A stretch of 40,465 bases of DNA, taken from NCBI GenBank assembly GCA_028707695.1, contig JAQWAL010000013.1, positions 1 through 40,465 on the forward strand. The letters are read 5' to 3'. Positions 1 through 9,014 of this stretch are shown in pieces (the first letter of the stretch is position 1; each line of letters begins with the position of its first letter). The translations under genes were made by a program, and so were the position numbers. The stretch is from Bacteroidales bacterium. GTDB lineage: Bacteria > Bacteroidota > Bacteroidia > Bacteroidales > UBA932. Under the pieces are notes generated by a model, which had not been told where the DNA came from, searched no databases, and was given only the letters and a program-made list of their open reading frames with translations.

Positions 1-13
1 ATACCGTACCTTT

Positions 14-1873
14 TTATCCAAATATAATCATTTCACATTTGCCGCAATCAAATCCCAGCCTGAATCTTTTGCTTCCATTTTCCAGCCATAATGGTTCCAC
101 TGCTTTTGAAGCATCTCCGGAAACCTCCGGGTTGACATGATGGGGACATATTCCCAACTCATATTTTATACAATATTTGCATCGCATGAGCTCTGCCTTT
201 TCGGGAGCAGATATTTCGAAAGCCATACCCTCTACTTGTGCTCCCAACTTTTGGTACAACTCTTTGGATTTGGAGTTTGCAATGTTGTACCGGTAGTCCA
301 GGACCCTGCTTTGCAGCGGCTTGTTTTGCAATGTTTTTGCAGGAACAGATGAAAAGTATGGCCGGGTCCCTGTTTCTGCCTGCCCACATTCCAACAGGGC
401 GGCAATTTCCCTGCGGCACTCATTCAAGAAAGAGACCGGATAGAATTTCTGCTTGTCAGTCTCATAAGAGGCAACTACAAATTTGTAAAGGCCGGCTCTT
501 TTTTGCAACTGACTGTAAACCGCTATCTTGGCCCTTTCGCTATCCTTGGCTGTTTCAAAAGGACTCTCTTTTACCAGGGAAACCCTTTTCCCATCCTCCG
601 ATTGCACATCCAAAACAATCCTGTCACCAGTGGATCGGAAAACTATCCTGGCCTCTATAAACCTCTCGGGCATGTTTGTTTCCAGTTCTTTTTCAAATTC
701 CTTGTCATGGTTGCGGTAAAGCACAGAGCCCTTTGGAATGGATTTCCTGTGGTTTGTATATATGATATTGCCTTTAGCAACATTTGCCCTTAACCCCTGT
801 ACAATACCATCCGGGGTAACAATGCACAGCCCGTCGCCATTCACTATCCTTATCCCTGAGTCGTGGGAAAAGACCAGGTTCCCATGTTTGTCAAAGGAAA
901 CATCCTTTACAGTCCCAAGTTTTTCTCCGGTACCTTTTGCAGAACTTCCACTATTCCACATGCCTCGTTTCCCATCGGCAAAGAGAGTGGTGAATCCCCT
1001 GTTGAAAGTGTTTTGGGGGCGTGGTGTAAAGCCACCGTACAATGTTCCGTAAGAGGCCTTTGCAAAGGATTTGTCACTCTCTAGGAAAGAGTCGGTAATT
1101 TTCCTGTAATACCGCACTATGTTTTTGACATACGATTCATCTTTGAGCCTTCCCTCTATCTTGAAAGAGGTTATCCCGGCATTTGCCAATTGGGGAATGA
1201 ATCCGGCCAAGTTCAAATCTTTCAACGAAAGCAGAGGTTTGTTGCCTGCTATCAGCTCCCCGTCGTCGTTCACTAGGTCAAAATTGTTCCGGCATATTTG
1301 GGCACACTCACCCCTGTTACCGCTCCTGCCCGTCAACCTGCTGCTTATATAGCACTGTCCGCTGTACGAAACACACAACGCCCCGTGCACAAAACTCTCC
1401 AGTTCTATGGAGGTTGCAGCCCTTATTTTGGCAATCTGTTCAAGGGATAGTTCCCTGGCCAGGATAAGCCGTGAGAAACCAAGGCTTTCCAATAATTGAG
1501 CCTGCTCTGCACTCCTGATATTGGTTTGGGTAGAGGCAAACAACGGCAATGGAGGCAACTCCGTCTCCAGCAATCCAAGATCCTGGACAATCAACGCGTC
1601 AGCTCCCGATTCATATGCAGCTTTTGCCGCAGAAACTGCCTGTTCCAACTCGTTTTGGTACAGGATTGTATTGATGACAACATATACCTTGACCCCAAAT
1701 TTGCGGGCATATGAGGTGAGCTTTTCAATGTCGGCAAAGGAATTCCCGGCTGCTTCCCTGGCTCCGAAAGCAGGACCGGCTATATAGAGGGAATCGGCAC
1801 CGCAATTTATAGCTGCAATGCCGATTCCTCTATTTTTTGCGGGTGCAAGGATTTCTAACTTCCTTAACTGCAC
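14..1873 (-). CDS. U32 family peptidase-like protein (RlhA/TrhP relatives)
   Basis: A 619-residue cytosolic protein with no signal peptide. The U32 signature is clear: E159-S-F-V-H-G-A-L-C167, then C174, followed by C190 and C194. An N-terminal TIM-barrel-like region (about residues 5-150) starts with the ILAPA motif typical of the family. U32 proteins were first called collagenases, but E. coli members RlhA and TrhP are needed for hydroxylation of cytidine in 23S rRNA and of uridine in tRNA; the conserved cysteines fit a metal or iron-sulfur site. The C-terminal part (about 560-619) adds another cysteine cluster (CKYC, then CP, then DCGKC) not part of the core signature. At 619 residues it belongs to the longer subgroup with a C-terminal extension. 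It is the last gene of a unit with the upstream TPR gene, overlapping it by 10 bases. The family is certain; whether it acts on rRNA, tRNA or something else is not decided by the sequence. Confidence 0.9.
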   Translation of the reverse strand: MQLRKLEILAPAKNRGIGIAAINCGADSLYIAGPAFGAREAAGNSFADIEKLTSYARKFGVKVYVVINTILYQNELEQAVSAAKAAYESGADALIVQDLGLLETELPPLPLFASTQTNIRSAEQAQLLESLGFSRLILARELSLEQIAKIRAATSIELESFVHGALCVSYSGQCYISSRLTGRSGNRGECAQICRNNFDLVNDDGELIAGNKPLLSLKDLNLAGFIPQLANAGITSFKIEGRLKDESYVKNIVRYYRKITDSFLESDKSFAKASYGTLYGGFTPRPQNTFNRGFTTLFADGKRGMWNSGSSAKGTGEKLGTVKDVSFDKHGNLVFSHDSGIRIVNGDGLCIVTPDGIVQGLRANVAKGNIIYTNHRKSIPKGSVLYRNHDKEFEKELETNMPERFIEARIVFRSTGDRIVLDVQSEDGKRVSLVKESPFETAKDSERAKIAVYSQLQKRAGLYKFVVASYETDKQKFYPVSFLNECRREIAALLECGQAETGTRPYFSSVPAKTLQNKPLQSRVLDYRYNIANSKSKELYQKLGAQVEGMAFEISAPEKAELMRCKYCIKYELGICPHHVNPEVSGDASKAVEPLWLENGSKRFRLGFDCGKCEMIIFG

Positions 1874-2829
1874 TTTAGTTGTGTCTTCACTTTGTATTCT
1901 GCCATTTGCTTGTATGTAGGGTCATTGAGCAACTGCTTGTAATAACCGCAAGCTTTGGCACTGTTGCCTTTGGCTTCGTAAGAAACTGCCAGGTTGTACA
2001 TCATGCTGTTCTTGTCCCTTGCATTTGGCTCCATGGACAGGTAACTGTCTATAGCTTCTATGGCCTCGTCATATTTCTTGAGCTGCACGCTGGACAAACC
2101 AATAAGTTTATGACCATTGGATGTCACACTGTATTCGTTGGCTTTCTTTGCATTTTCGTAAACAGCTTTCCAGTCACGACCCTTGACTGCAGCAGCAGAT
2201 CTTTTAAGGTAAATAACAGATATTTGTTTTGGAGCGTTTGCTGTTTCGCCATATTTGGCAGCTTTCTCAAATGCAGCAAGTGCCGCATTTTCGTCATTCA
2301 GACGGCTTTGGGCCAAACCAATCCTAAGGTAGGCATCTTTATTTGCAGAATCAAGTGCAACCAGTTTATTGAAACCTGCTATTGCCTCTGCAAGCTTACC
2401 CTCGTTTAAAAGGGCAGATGCATCTGCCATCAGCAGCTGCGGCATCAGGCTCTCAACCTCTTCTGAAACACCCTCTACGTTAAATTTCTTGGCCACATCG
2501 GCAGCCAGCTTGAGCTGTTCCATGGAAGAATCTATATTACCCGACGAAGCCAGTTCCTTTCCGTAACGCAGGTAAATTTGTGGCAGAACACTCTTAGCTT
2601 CTGCAACCAGGGCATTGCCATCCTCTCCACGGTCTTCTTCGGGCAAAGCTTCCAACATCTTGAGGGCTTTGTTGAAGGACTCTATTGCAACCACATAGTT
2701 GCTCTCACTTAGGGCTTTGGCTCCTGAATTGTACAATTCTGTAGCGGTTGCCATATCCTGCCCTTGCACCGATATTGCAGTGAAGAGAGACAACAGGCAA
2801 ACGGCCAAAAATGTCTTGATTTTTCTCAT
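1864..2829 (-). CDS. Exported tetratricopeptide-repeat protein
   Basis: A 321-residue protein. Residues 1-24 form a signal peptide (basic MRKIK, a hydrophobic stretch, cleavage near VQGQ), so it is probably periplasmic. The rest is helical TPR sequence: one repeat near 28-60 (LYNSGAKALSESNY), and a run from about 130 to 300 with repeated A-x-x-x-F-x-K-A patterns. TPR arrays bind protein partners; no enzymatic domain is visible. The gene has its own well-formed promoter (2878-2908) and its 3' end overlaps the U32 gene by 10 bases, so the two are translated from one message although one product is exported and the other cytosolic. No specific partner can be named. Confidence 0.85.
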   Translation of the reverse strand: MRKIKTFLAVCLLSLFTAISVQGQDMATATELYNSGAKALSESNYVVAIESFNKALKMLEALPEEDRGEDGNALVAEAKSVLPQIYLRYGKELASSGNIDSSMEQLKLAADVAKKFNVEGVSEEVESLMPQLLMADASALLNEGKLAEAIAGFNKLVALDSANKDAYLRIGLAQSRLNDENAALAAFEKAAKYGETANAPKQISVIYLKRSAAAVKGRDWKAVYENAKKANEYSVTSNGHKLIGLSSVQLKKYDEAIEAIDSYLSMEPNARDKNSMMYNLAVSYEAKGNSAKACGYYKQLLNDPTYKQMAEYKVKTQLKCS

Positions 2830-2877
2830 TTGGTAATTTTTAAAATGAACATTAATAGTTTAAATTTAGCGTAAACG

Positions 2878-2908
2878 CAAAAATAATAAAAATCATCAAC
2901 CACACAAA
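2878..2908 (-). promoter_or_regulatory. Bacteroidota-type promoter of the TPR/U32 unit
   Basis: On the minus strand there is a TTTG box (2908-2905), a 19-nt spacer and TATTTTTG (2885-2878), an exact match to the TTTG-N19-21-TAnnTTTG consensus of Bacteroidota housekeeping promoters. It lies 49 nt before the TPR start codon. Confidence 0.7.
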
Positions 2909-2934
2909 ATTTAATTATGGTACAAAATATTGAT

Positions 2935-2942
2935 TACATTTG
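2935..2942 (+). promoter_or_regulatory. -7 box for the M16 protease gene
   Basis: TACATTTG matches the TAnnTTTG -7 element and lies 34 nt before the M16 start codon. No clear TTTG box is found 19-21 nt upstream. It is back to back with the promoter at 2878-2908 in the 147-base divergent gap. Confidence 0.5.
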
Positions 2943-2976
2943 TACTATCTTAAAAATTAAAGAGCATTAACTATTT

Positions 2977-5793
2977 ATGAAACGATTTATTTTATCTATG
3001 GCACTTGTGTTCGTCTCTTTGAACATATTTGCCCAAACTCCGCCGGTATTGCCGCTTGACCCCAAAGTCAAAACAGGCAAACTGGAAAACGGCCTCACCT
3101 ACTTTGTAATGCAAAACGCAGAGCCAAAAGGTCAGGCAGAATTTTACATAGCACAAAAAGTGGGCTCCATATTAGAAGAGGAAAACCAGAGAGGTCTGGC
3201 CCATTTCCTGGAGCACATGGCATTTAACGGCACCAAGAATTACCCTGGCAACAAGGTTATCTCATATCTGGAAACCATTGGTGTCAAATTTGGTGCAAAC
3301 CTCAATGCATACACTGCAATTGACCAAACCGTATACAATATTTCGGCAGTCCCTCTCAAAAGGGAAGGTATAATTGATTCATGCCTGCTCATATTGCATG
3401 ACTGGGCAAACGAAATATTGCTGGAAGAAGAGGACATAGACAAAGAGCGTGGGGTTATCAGGGAAGAGCTCCGGACCCGCAACAATGCACAAATGAGGAT
3501 GCTGGAAAACCTGCTGCCCGAAATTCTCCCGGACAGCAAATACGCCCACAGGTTGCCAGGAGGACTTGTAGAGGTTATCAACACATTCACATACCAGGAA
3601 CTCAGGGATTATTACGAAAAATGGTACCGTCCCGACCTGCAGGGAATAATTGTGGTAGGGGACATTGACCCGGATGTGATTGAGCAAAAGATTGTAAAAA
3701 TGTTCTCCGACATACCAAAACCGGTAAATGCTGCAGAGAGAACAGAGTTCGAAGTTCCGGACAACACCCAACCACTCATTGGCATTGCTTCCGATCCGGA
3801 GGCTACATCCACAAGCGTTATGCTCATGTTCAAAAAGGATGCTATGCCAAAAGAATTGCGCCCTACAGCCACTTCCCTTGTGTTCGGTTTCATGAACAAT
3901 ATGGTAAGCAGCATGCTCAACTCAAGGCTGTCGGACATCACCCAAAAGGCAAACGCACCTTTTATGGGAGCACGTGCCTCATACGGCGACTTCATAGTCT
4001 CCAACACAAAACAGGCATTCGACCTTAGCGCAAACGCAAAGGACGGAGGTCTGGAGAGCGCAGTGACAGCATTGGCACAAGAGGCCGAAAAGGTTAGAAG
4101 GTTCGGATTCACCGAGTCAGAACTTGAAAGGGCCAAAGCAAACTACACAAGCTGGATGGAGCAGATATACAAAGAGAGGGAAAAACAAAAGAGCGACTTT
4201 TTCGTACAGCAGATCCTCAACCATTTCCTTACAGGAGAGGCATACCCGGGCATCGAAGCAGAATATGCCATGATGCAGCAGATAATGCCAATGATCACAC
4301 TGGAGCAAATCAACGCATATGCAATGTCCCTCCCTACAAAAGAGAACATGGTACTTGCAGTGATGATGCCGGAGAAAGAGGGATTGCAGGTTCCTACAAA
4401 AGAAGAGCTCCTTTCGGTATACAACAAGGCTGTGGAAGCAGAACTTGAGCCATACCAAGAGACAGTTTCCAATGAACCGCTCATTTCCGAGACCCCAGCA
4501 ATTGGCAAAGTTGTTTCGGAAGTAAACGAACCAATGAGCAACTCAACAATATGGAACCTTTCCAACGGGGCAACCGTGGTTGTAAAGAAAACAGACTTCA
4601 AAGAAGACCAAATCCTATTCAGTGCATCCAGCAAAGGCGGATACTCTCTTTTTGATATCAACGACATTGTCAATTCAAAAGTTGTTTCGGACCTTATTTC
4701 AATTGGAGGACTCGGTAATTTCAGCTCTTCCGATTTGAGAAAAGTACTGGCTGGCAAAAATGTCTCAATCAGCTCCAGTGTCGGGCTCACAAGTGAATCG
4801 GTAAGTGGCAAAACCACACCAAAAGACCTGGAAACCTTCATGCAGCTTCTTTACCTAAACTTCACAGCCATCCGTAAAGATGACGAGGCATTCCAATCTT
4901 GGTACAGCCGTATGGAGGCTCAGTTGAAAAATGCAGAGGCCAATCCTATGACAGCATTCACCGACTCCCTAAGGGCATCACTTTACAACAATAGCCCTTA
5001 TGCTACCAGGTTCAAGCTGGAAATGTTGGACAAAGTAGATTACGAAAGAGCGTTAAACCTTGGTCGTGAGCGTTTTGCAAATGCAGCAGATTTTGTGTTC
5101 ACATTTGTTGGCAACATAGACGAAGCTCAGCTGAAGACTTTGGCAGAGACCTACATAGGTTCACTCCCTGCAAACAAAGGGCGCAAAGAAAACTGGAACA
5201 CGGTAGATTACAATTATGCAAAAGGCACTCTCAAGAATGAGTTCCAAAAAGAGATGCAAACACCAAAATCTTCTGTCTACAGCATCTTCACAGGACAAAT
5301 GCCTTACACTATAGAAAACATAATCTTGTCCCAAATGGCATCACAAGTGTTCGATATGGTGTTCACACGCACAATACGCGAGCAGGAACAAGGTACATAC
5401 GGTGTTGGTGTGGATATGTCATTGAGCCATTACCCCAACGAAAGCTACTCATTCCTGTTTGGATTCGATACCGATGTTGCTCTCAAGGAGAGGCTTCTCA
5501 AAAGGGCCTATACAGAAATTGACAATGTTGTGGAACAAGGTGTTGCCCAGGAAGATTTCAACAAGATAATTGAGTACATGAACAAGAACTACACCCAGAA
5601 CCTGCGTGAAAACAGCTACTGGTTGTCGGTTATCAATAGTCGTTTCTTGATTGGCAAAGACATGCACACAACCTACAAGACAGCACTTGATGCCGTGACT
5701 CCTCAAAAACTCCACGAGTTTATCAAGCAAATGGTAGACACAGACAACCGTCTGGAAGTTATAATGAACGGAGTAGCTCCCGAATCAAAATAA
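2977..5793 (+). CDS. M16 family (pitrilysin/insulinase-like) zinc metalloprotease
   Basis: A 938-residue exported protease. Residues 1-20 are a signal peptide ending in FAQ. The inverted zinc motif HxxEH is seen as H76-F-L-E79-H80 and the third zinc ligand is E157 (in DKERGVIREE). The catalytic M16 domain is followed by inactive M16-type domains (about 190-380, 520-700 and 710-930), as in two-part peptidases such as pitrilysin, whose members degrade peptides inside a closed chamber. The length is normal for the Bacteroidota group annotated as insulinase family. It lies 9 bases before the DUF3109 gene in the same direction. The substrate is unknown; a role in breaking down exported or imported peptides is an inference. 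Confidence 0.93.
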   Translation: MKRFILSMALVFVSLNIFAQTPPVLPLDPKVKTGKLENGLTYFVMQNAEPKGQAEFYIAQKVGSILEEENQRGLAHFLEHMAFNGTKNYPGNKVISYLETIGVKFGANLNAYTAIDQTVYNISAVPLKREGIIDSCLLILHDWANEILLEEEDIDKERGVIREELRTRNNAQMRMLENLLPEILPDSKYAHRLPGGLVEVINTFTYQELRDYYEKWYRPDLQGIIVVGDIDPDVIEQKIVKMFSDIPKPVNAAERTEFEVPDNTQPLIGIASDPEATSTSVMLMFKKDAMPKELRPTATSLVFGFMNNMVSSMLNSRLSDITQKANAPFMGARASYGDFIVSNTKQAFDLSANAKDGGLESAVTALAQEAEKVRRFGFTESELERAKANYTSWMEQIYKEREKQKSDFFVQQILNHFLTGEAYPGIEAEYAMMQQIMPMITLEQINAYAMSLPTKENMVLAVMMPEKEGLQVPTKEELLSVYNKAVEAELEPYQETVSNEPLISETPAIGKVVSEVNEPMSNSTIWNLSNGATVVVKKTDFKEDQILFSASSKGGYSLFDINDIVNSKVVSDLISIGGLGNFSSSDLRKVLAGKNVSISSSVGLTSESVSGKTTPKDLETFMQLLYLNFTAIRKDDEAFQSWYSRMEAQLKNAEANPMTAFTDSLRASLYNNSPYATRFKLEMLDKVDYERALNLGRERFANAADFVFTFVGNIDEAQLKTLAETYIGSLPANKGRKENWNTVDYNYAKGTLKNEFQKEMQTPKSSVYSIFTGQMPYTIENIILSQMASQVFDMVFTRTIREQEQGTYGVGVDMSLSHYPNESYSFLFGFDTDVALKERLLKRAYTEIDNVVEQGVAQEDFNKIIEYMNKNYTQNLRENSYWLSVINSRFLIGKDMHTTYKTALDAVTPQKLHEFIKQMVDTDNRLEVIMNGVAPESK

Positions 5794-5802
5794 TTCAAAC
5801 TG

Positions 5803-6396
5803 ATGAACCATCCTTCCATAATAGAGATTGATAACTTTCTGGTATCTTCCGATATCCTTACAGAGAAATTCATATGTGACATTCCCAAATGCCAGGGAGC
5901 TTGTTGCATAATTGGCGACAGCGGAGCTCCTTTGGACAACAAGGAGTGCGATCTCATCAAAAAGGAGTATGGTTCAATATCCAAATATCTCAGGACAGAG
6001 GGGATCCTTGCCATAAAAGAGCAGGGTCCCTTTATCCGGGATATTGACAATGACATGGTAACTCCCCTTGTAAAGGGGCAAGAGTGTGCCTACGCAATAT
6101 TTGACAAAGAGAACAACTGTTCCTGCGGAATTGAAGTTGCACACAGGAGCGGAAGCAGCTCCATACGAAAACCCGTATCTTGCTGGTTGTATCCAATCAG
6201 GGTATCATCCCTTTCCAGTGGCATGACAGCACTGAACCTGCACAGATGGAATATTTGCCTTGATGCCTATGCAAAAGGTCACAAAGAGGGTGTGGAGGTG
6301 TTCCGGTTTCTCAAAGAACCGTTGGTATTTGCCTTTGGACAGGAATTCTACAACAAGCTGGAAGAGGCTGCCGCTTTCTTAAAGAAACAACTGTAG
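5803..6396 (+). CDS. DUF3109 family cysteine-rich protein
   Basis: A 197-residue cytosolic protein matching the DUF3109 family found widely in Bacteroidota. Key features are the cysteine cluster near residues 25-37 (C-DIPK-C-QGA-CC), another set near 105-115 (NNCSCG) and a CWLYPIR motif near 130, a pattern that suggests a bound metal or iron-sulfur cluster, as in the CxxxCxxxC (YkgJ-like) proteins. No experimentally known function. It probably shares a message with the M16 protease 9 bases upstream and ends 10 bases from the convergent prenyl synthase gene, with no terminator between them. Confidence 0.85.
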   Translation: MNHPSIIEIDNFLVSSDILTEKFICDIPKCQGACCIIGDSGAPLDNKECDLIKKEYGSISKYLRTEGILAIKEQGPFIRDIDNDMVTPLVKGQECAYAIFDKENNCSCGIEVAHRSGSSSIRKPVSCWLYPIRVSSLSSGMTALNLHRWNICLDAYAKGHKEGVEVFRFLKEPLVFAFGQEFYNKLEEAAAFLKKQL

Positions 6397-6406
6397 CAAA
6401 AAAGCA

Positions 6407-7381
6407 CTATACTATCCTTTCGCCCACATACAGGGCCAATTTTTCCAATTCATCTTTGTATTTAGAATCAGGAATACCTTGCAATGTCGCTATTGCTTTG
6501 TAGGAATGGTCTGTAAGTATCCTTTGGGCATCTTCCAGTCCATTATTGATTGTGACAAAATGAATGACTTCGCCGGCCATTTTTTCGTCATTTGGCATAG
6601 AGTCCTTTATGAATTCCAAAACTTTGCCTTCCTGTTCCTTCCCGGCCCGTTTCATGGCACATATCAACGGAAGGGTGACCTTTTTCTCTTTGATATCTGT
6701 TCCGGCGTTTTTACCGGTATCCAGCTCCGGCATGTAATCAAAAATATCATCCCTTATCTGGAAAGCTATTCCCAAATGGTATGCATATGCCTCCATCCTG
6801 GAGACTACTTCGGGAGAAGCACCGGCAGAGTAGGCAGCCCCGGCTATTGCAGCAATGAAAAGGCTGGATGTCTTTTTGGAAATTATCAAAAGGTAATCTT
6901 CCTGGGAGGTATCAAGACTGTTTGCTTTTTGCATTTGGAAAAGCTCCCCTTCGGACAAATCCTCTACTGCTTTTGTAAAGAAGGCCATTAGTTTGGAGTC
7001 ATCCTGGGAAACCAGCACAGACAAGGCTTTTGCAAGCCAGTAATCACCTGTAAGTACAGAAGAGGCAGGAGAAAAACGGGACTGTACAGTTTGTGCTCCC
7101 CTTCTTTGAGGAGCATTGTCGGCAACATCGTCATGAAGCAGCGTGGCTGTATGTATCATCTCTGCCACAGCAGCACATCTGTAAGTCTTTTCAACCGGCA
7201 TGCCACAGGCATTTGCCGCCAAAAGGCTCAAAAGCGGGCGTAACTGTTTCCCGGAAGAGCTGTAAAGGTACTGGTTGATAATGTTCAGTAACACCACGTC
7301 ACTTTGCAGAGTGCTTTTTATAAGTTCATTCACCCGGTCCAGACCCGGAGCCACAGACTCTTTTATTGCCTTAATTTCCAT
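6407..7381 (-). CDS. Polyprenyl (long-chain) diphosphate synthase
   Basis: A 324-residue trans-prenyltransferase that extends an allylic diphosphate with isopentenyl diphosphate. Both aspartate-rich motifs are present: D84-D85-V-A-D88 followed by RRG, and D211-D212-I-F-D215. The GKQLRP motif (44-49) that binds isopentenyl diphosphate is also present. The residues just before the first motif are small (A79, T80) rather than aromatic, which allows long products, so this is likely an octaprenyl/solanesyl-type enzyme making the menaquinone side chain rather than farnesyl diphosphate. It is the last gene of the trxA operon, 20 bases after the LOG gene. IspB-like; exact chain length cannot be read from the sequence. 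Confidence 0.92.
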   Translation of the reverse strand: MEIKAIKESVAPGLDRVNELIKSTLQSDVVLLNIINQYLYSSSGKQLRPLLSLLAANACGMPVEKTYRCAAVAEMIHTATLLHDDVADNAPQRRGAQTVQSRFSPASSVLTGDYWLAKALSVLVSQDDSKLMAFFTKAVEDLSEGELFQMQKANSLDTSQEDYLLIISKKTSSLFIAAIAGAAYSAGASPEVVSRMEAYAYHLGIAFQIRDDIFDYMPELDTGKNAGTDIKEKKVTLPLICAMKRAGKEQEGKVLEFIKDSMPNDEKMAGEVIHFVTINNGLEDAQRILTDHSYKAIATLQGIPDSKYKDELEKLALYVGERIV

Positions 7382-7401
7382 TTATAAAAATCCATTTACC
7401 A

Positions 7402-8013
7402 TTACTTGGGCAAGTAATGCATCATATCAACTTTTTCTCGCTTGCTGTCACATATAGCCTGCACCAGCTCCTCTACCGTGCTAACAACAATCAAACTCTG
7501 CCTGTAGTTCGAATTCATCATTTTCAACTCAACATATTTATCCAACAACTCAAGCAAGTGGTTGTAAAATCCATCTTGGTTAAAGAGTATCACAGCGCCG
7601 TCATAACGCCCCAGTCTTTTGAGGGTGAATGTTTCCAGAAGCTCTTCCAATGTTCCCAAACCTCCCGGGAAAGCAACAACTGCATCGGTGTTGTCCCTCA
7701 GAAGCTCTTTCCTTTCGCTCATGGTTCCTGTGATTACCAGATTCTTGATTTTAGGATGGTGCAACTCAAGGTCACCCATGAACCCTGGTATCACACCCTC
7801 CACGGAACCTTTTGAACCTTCACTCTCCTGGCCACATAGCATGGTGTCTATAATGGTTCCCATCAACCCCCTTATGCTGCCGCCACAAACAACCGTGAAA
7901 CCTAACAAAGAGGCCGCCTGAGCGAACTCTTTGGCGGCCTTTACGTACTTGCTTTCCAGTAAATTACTGGAAGAACAGTAGATGCATACTCTTTTTGACA
8001 TGGTCTTTCTCAA
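7402..8013 (-). CDS. TIGR00730 (LOG) family nucleotide 5'-monophosphate phosphoribohydrolase
   Basis: A 203-residue Rossmann-fold protein. It shows the family pattern: VCIYCSSSN near the N terminus, GGSIRGLMG, and the signature PGGLGTLEE near residue 115. Plant and bacterial LOG proteins cleave ribose phosphate from cytokinin nucleotides or AMP; in bacteria they probably act on purine nucleotides. The start at 8013 overlaps the stop of the upstream barrel gene in an ATGA junction, which supports it; an alternative ATG lies four codons further in. Its neighbours (thioredoxin, barrel protein, prenyl synthase) do not indicate a pathway. Confidence 0.88.
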   Translation of the reverse strand: MRKTMSKRVCIYCSSSNLLESKYVKAAKEFAQAASLLGFTVVCGGSIRGLMGTIIDTMLCGQESEGSKGSVEGVIPGFMGDLELHHPKIKNLVITGTMSERKELLRDNTDAVVAFPGGLGTLEELLETFTLKRLGRYDGAVILFNQDGFYNHLLELLDKYVELKMMNSNYRQSLIVVSTVEELVQAICDSKREKVDMMHYLPK

Positions 8014-8606
8014 AACATCCAGGCAACTGAAAGTTGGAAACCCTCCATCTTGCCATTTTTGAATGTCTCTCCGCTTATTGGCTGTGATGTGGCATCTTGC
8101 AGCTTACCAAGACCCCACACATATTTGCCGGTAACCTGAAGCCTCCAAATGTCGATTCCTCCTCCCAGGGCATATCCGTAATCGAGTCTGTTTATATCGT
8201 CCCAGCTAGCATTTGACAGGAAATCCCCTTTGCCCATAGCATATGAGATGTATGGGGATACCATTACAAACGGACGGAACAATAGTAAATCCAAACCTAT
8301 CTGGATATTGAGCGGAAGTGTAAGGTAGTCCATGTACAGGCTCTGGTGCGGCGCGTTCATGTTTTCCGATTTTTTCCTTTCAAACATCAGTTCGGGTTGC
8401 AGTGCAAGCCCCAAAACCGGTAGCTTTGCCTGGTATGTCAAACCCAAATGATAACCGGTCTGTCGGTTCCAGGTGGCATCGGTATCAGTTGTGATATCAT
8501 CGAGAGAGTTAAAGTTCAACCCCCCCTTAATGCCCAAACGACCTTGCGACCAAGCAGTGCCTGCTACAAGGAAGAGTAACAATACAAGGGTTGTTGTCTT
8601 TTTCAT
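8010..8606 (-). CDS. Outer-membrane beta-barrel protein (PorT-like family)
   Basis: A 198-residue protein with a signal peptide (residues 1-20, ending in WSQ), then alternating polar and hydrophobic strands: LGIKGGLNFNSL at the start, GYHLGLTYQAKLPV, LPLNIQIGLDLL, YGYALGGGIDIW and a terminal aromatic residue (VAWMF). This is typical of small eight-strand barrels annotated as PorT or OmpW-like in Bacteroidota. Many such proteins have no known function, and the PorT label does not imply type IX secretion. It lies 12 bases after trxA and overlaps the LOG gene by 4 bases. Confidence 0.85.
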   Translation of the reverse strand: MKKTTTLVLLLFLVAGTAWSQGRLGIKGGLNFNSLDDITTDTDATWNRQTGYHLGLTYQAKLPVLGLALQPELMFERKKSENMNAPHQSLYMDYLTLPLNIQIGLDLLLFRPFVMVSPYISYAMGKGDFLSNASWDDINRLDYGYALGGGIDIWRLQVTGKYVWGLGKLQDATSQPISGETFKNGKMEGFQLSVAWMF

Positions 8607-8618
8607 GATTCAAATATT

Positions 8619-8936
8619 TTACATTAATGAGTTTATCTTTGATACTATCGCAGATTTTTTGGTGGACCCTACTATTTTGTCTTTGAGTTCTCCATCTTTA
8701 AAAAACAATATTGTAGGGATATTACGTATCCCGTATTTAACCGGAACCTCCTCACTGGAGTCCACATCGCATTTGGCTATTACGGCTTTGCCCTCATACT
8801 CGGCTGCAAGTTCTTCAATGATAGGGCCTATCATCCTGCACGGACCACACCATGGTGCCCAAAAATCAACTACTGCCGGTTTATCTGTACTCAATATAAC
8901 CTCTTTGAAATTCGAATCGTTTACTGCTATTGCCAT
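8619..8936 (-). CDS. trxA: Thioredoxin
   Basis: A 105-residue cytosolic thioredoxin with the redox motif W29-C30-G-P-C33, the preceding VVDFWAP strand and the cis-proline region R-N-I-P-T near residue 75. It reduces protein disulfides and is recharged by thioredoxin reductase, which is not in this window. Length and sequence are canonical, with no signal peptide. It is the first gene of the unit that continues into the barrel, LOG and prenyl synthase genes. No terminator is visible between the upstream efflux operon and trxA (78-base gap), so some read-through is possible. Confidence 0.96.
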   Translation of the reverse strand: MAIAVNDSNFKEVILSTDKPAVVDFWAPWCGPCRMIGPIIEELAAEYEGKAVIAKCDVDSSEEVPVKYGIRNIPTILFFKDGELKDKIVGSTKKSAIVSKINSLM

Positions 8937-9014
8937 TATTTTCCTTTTTTAAGATTAAACATAATATTAACGCTAAAATAAAGGATTTTTTTTATAAAAC
9001 CTAAATTAGAGATC

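Noticed and set aside
4143-4841. Long minus-strand open frame inside the M16 protease gene
   Set aside because: Serine- and phenylalanine-rich antisense frame with no start signal or family match.
8937-9014. Terminator between the efflux operon and trxA
   Set aside because: Only a weak AT-rich pairing is present; there is no stable stem.
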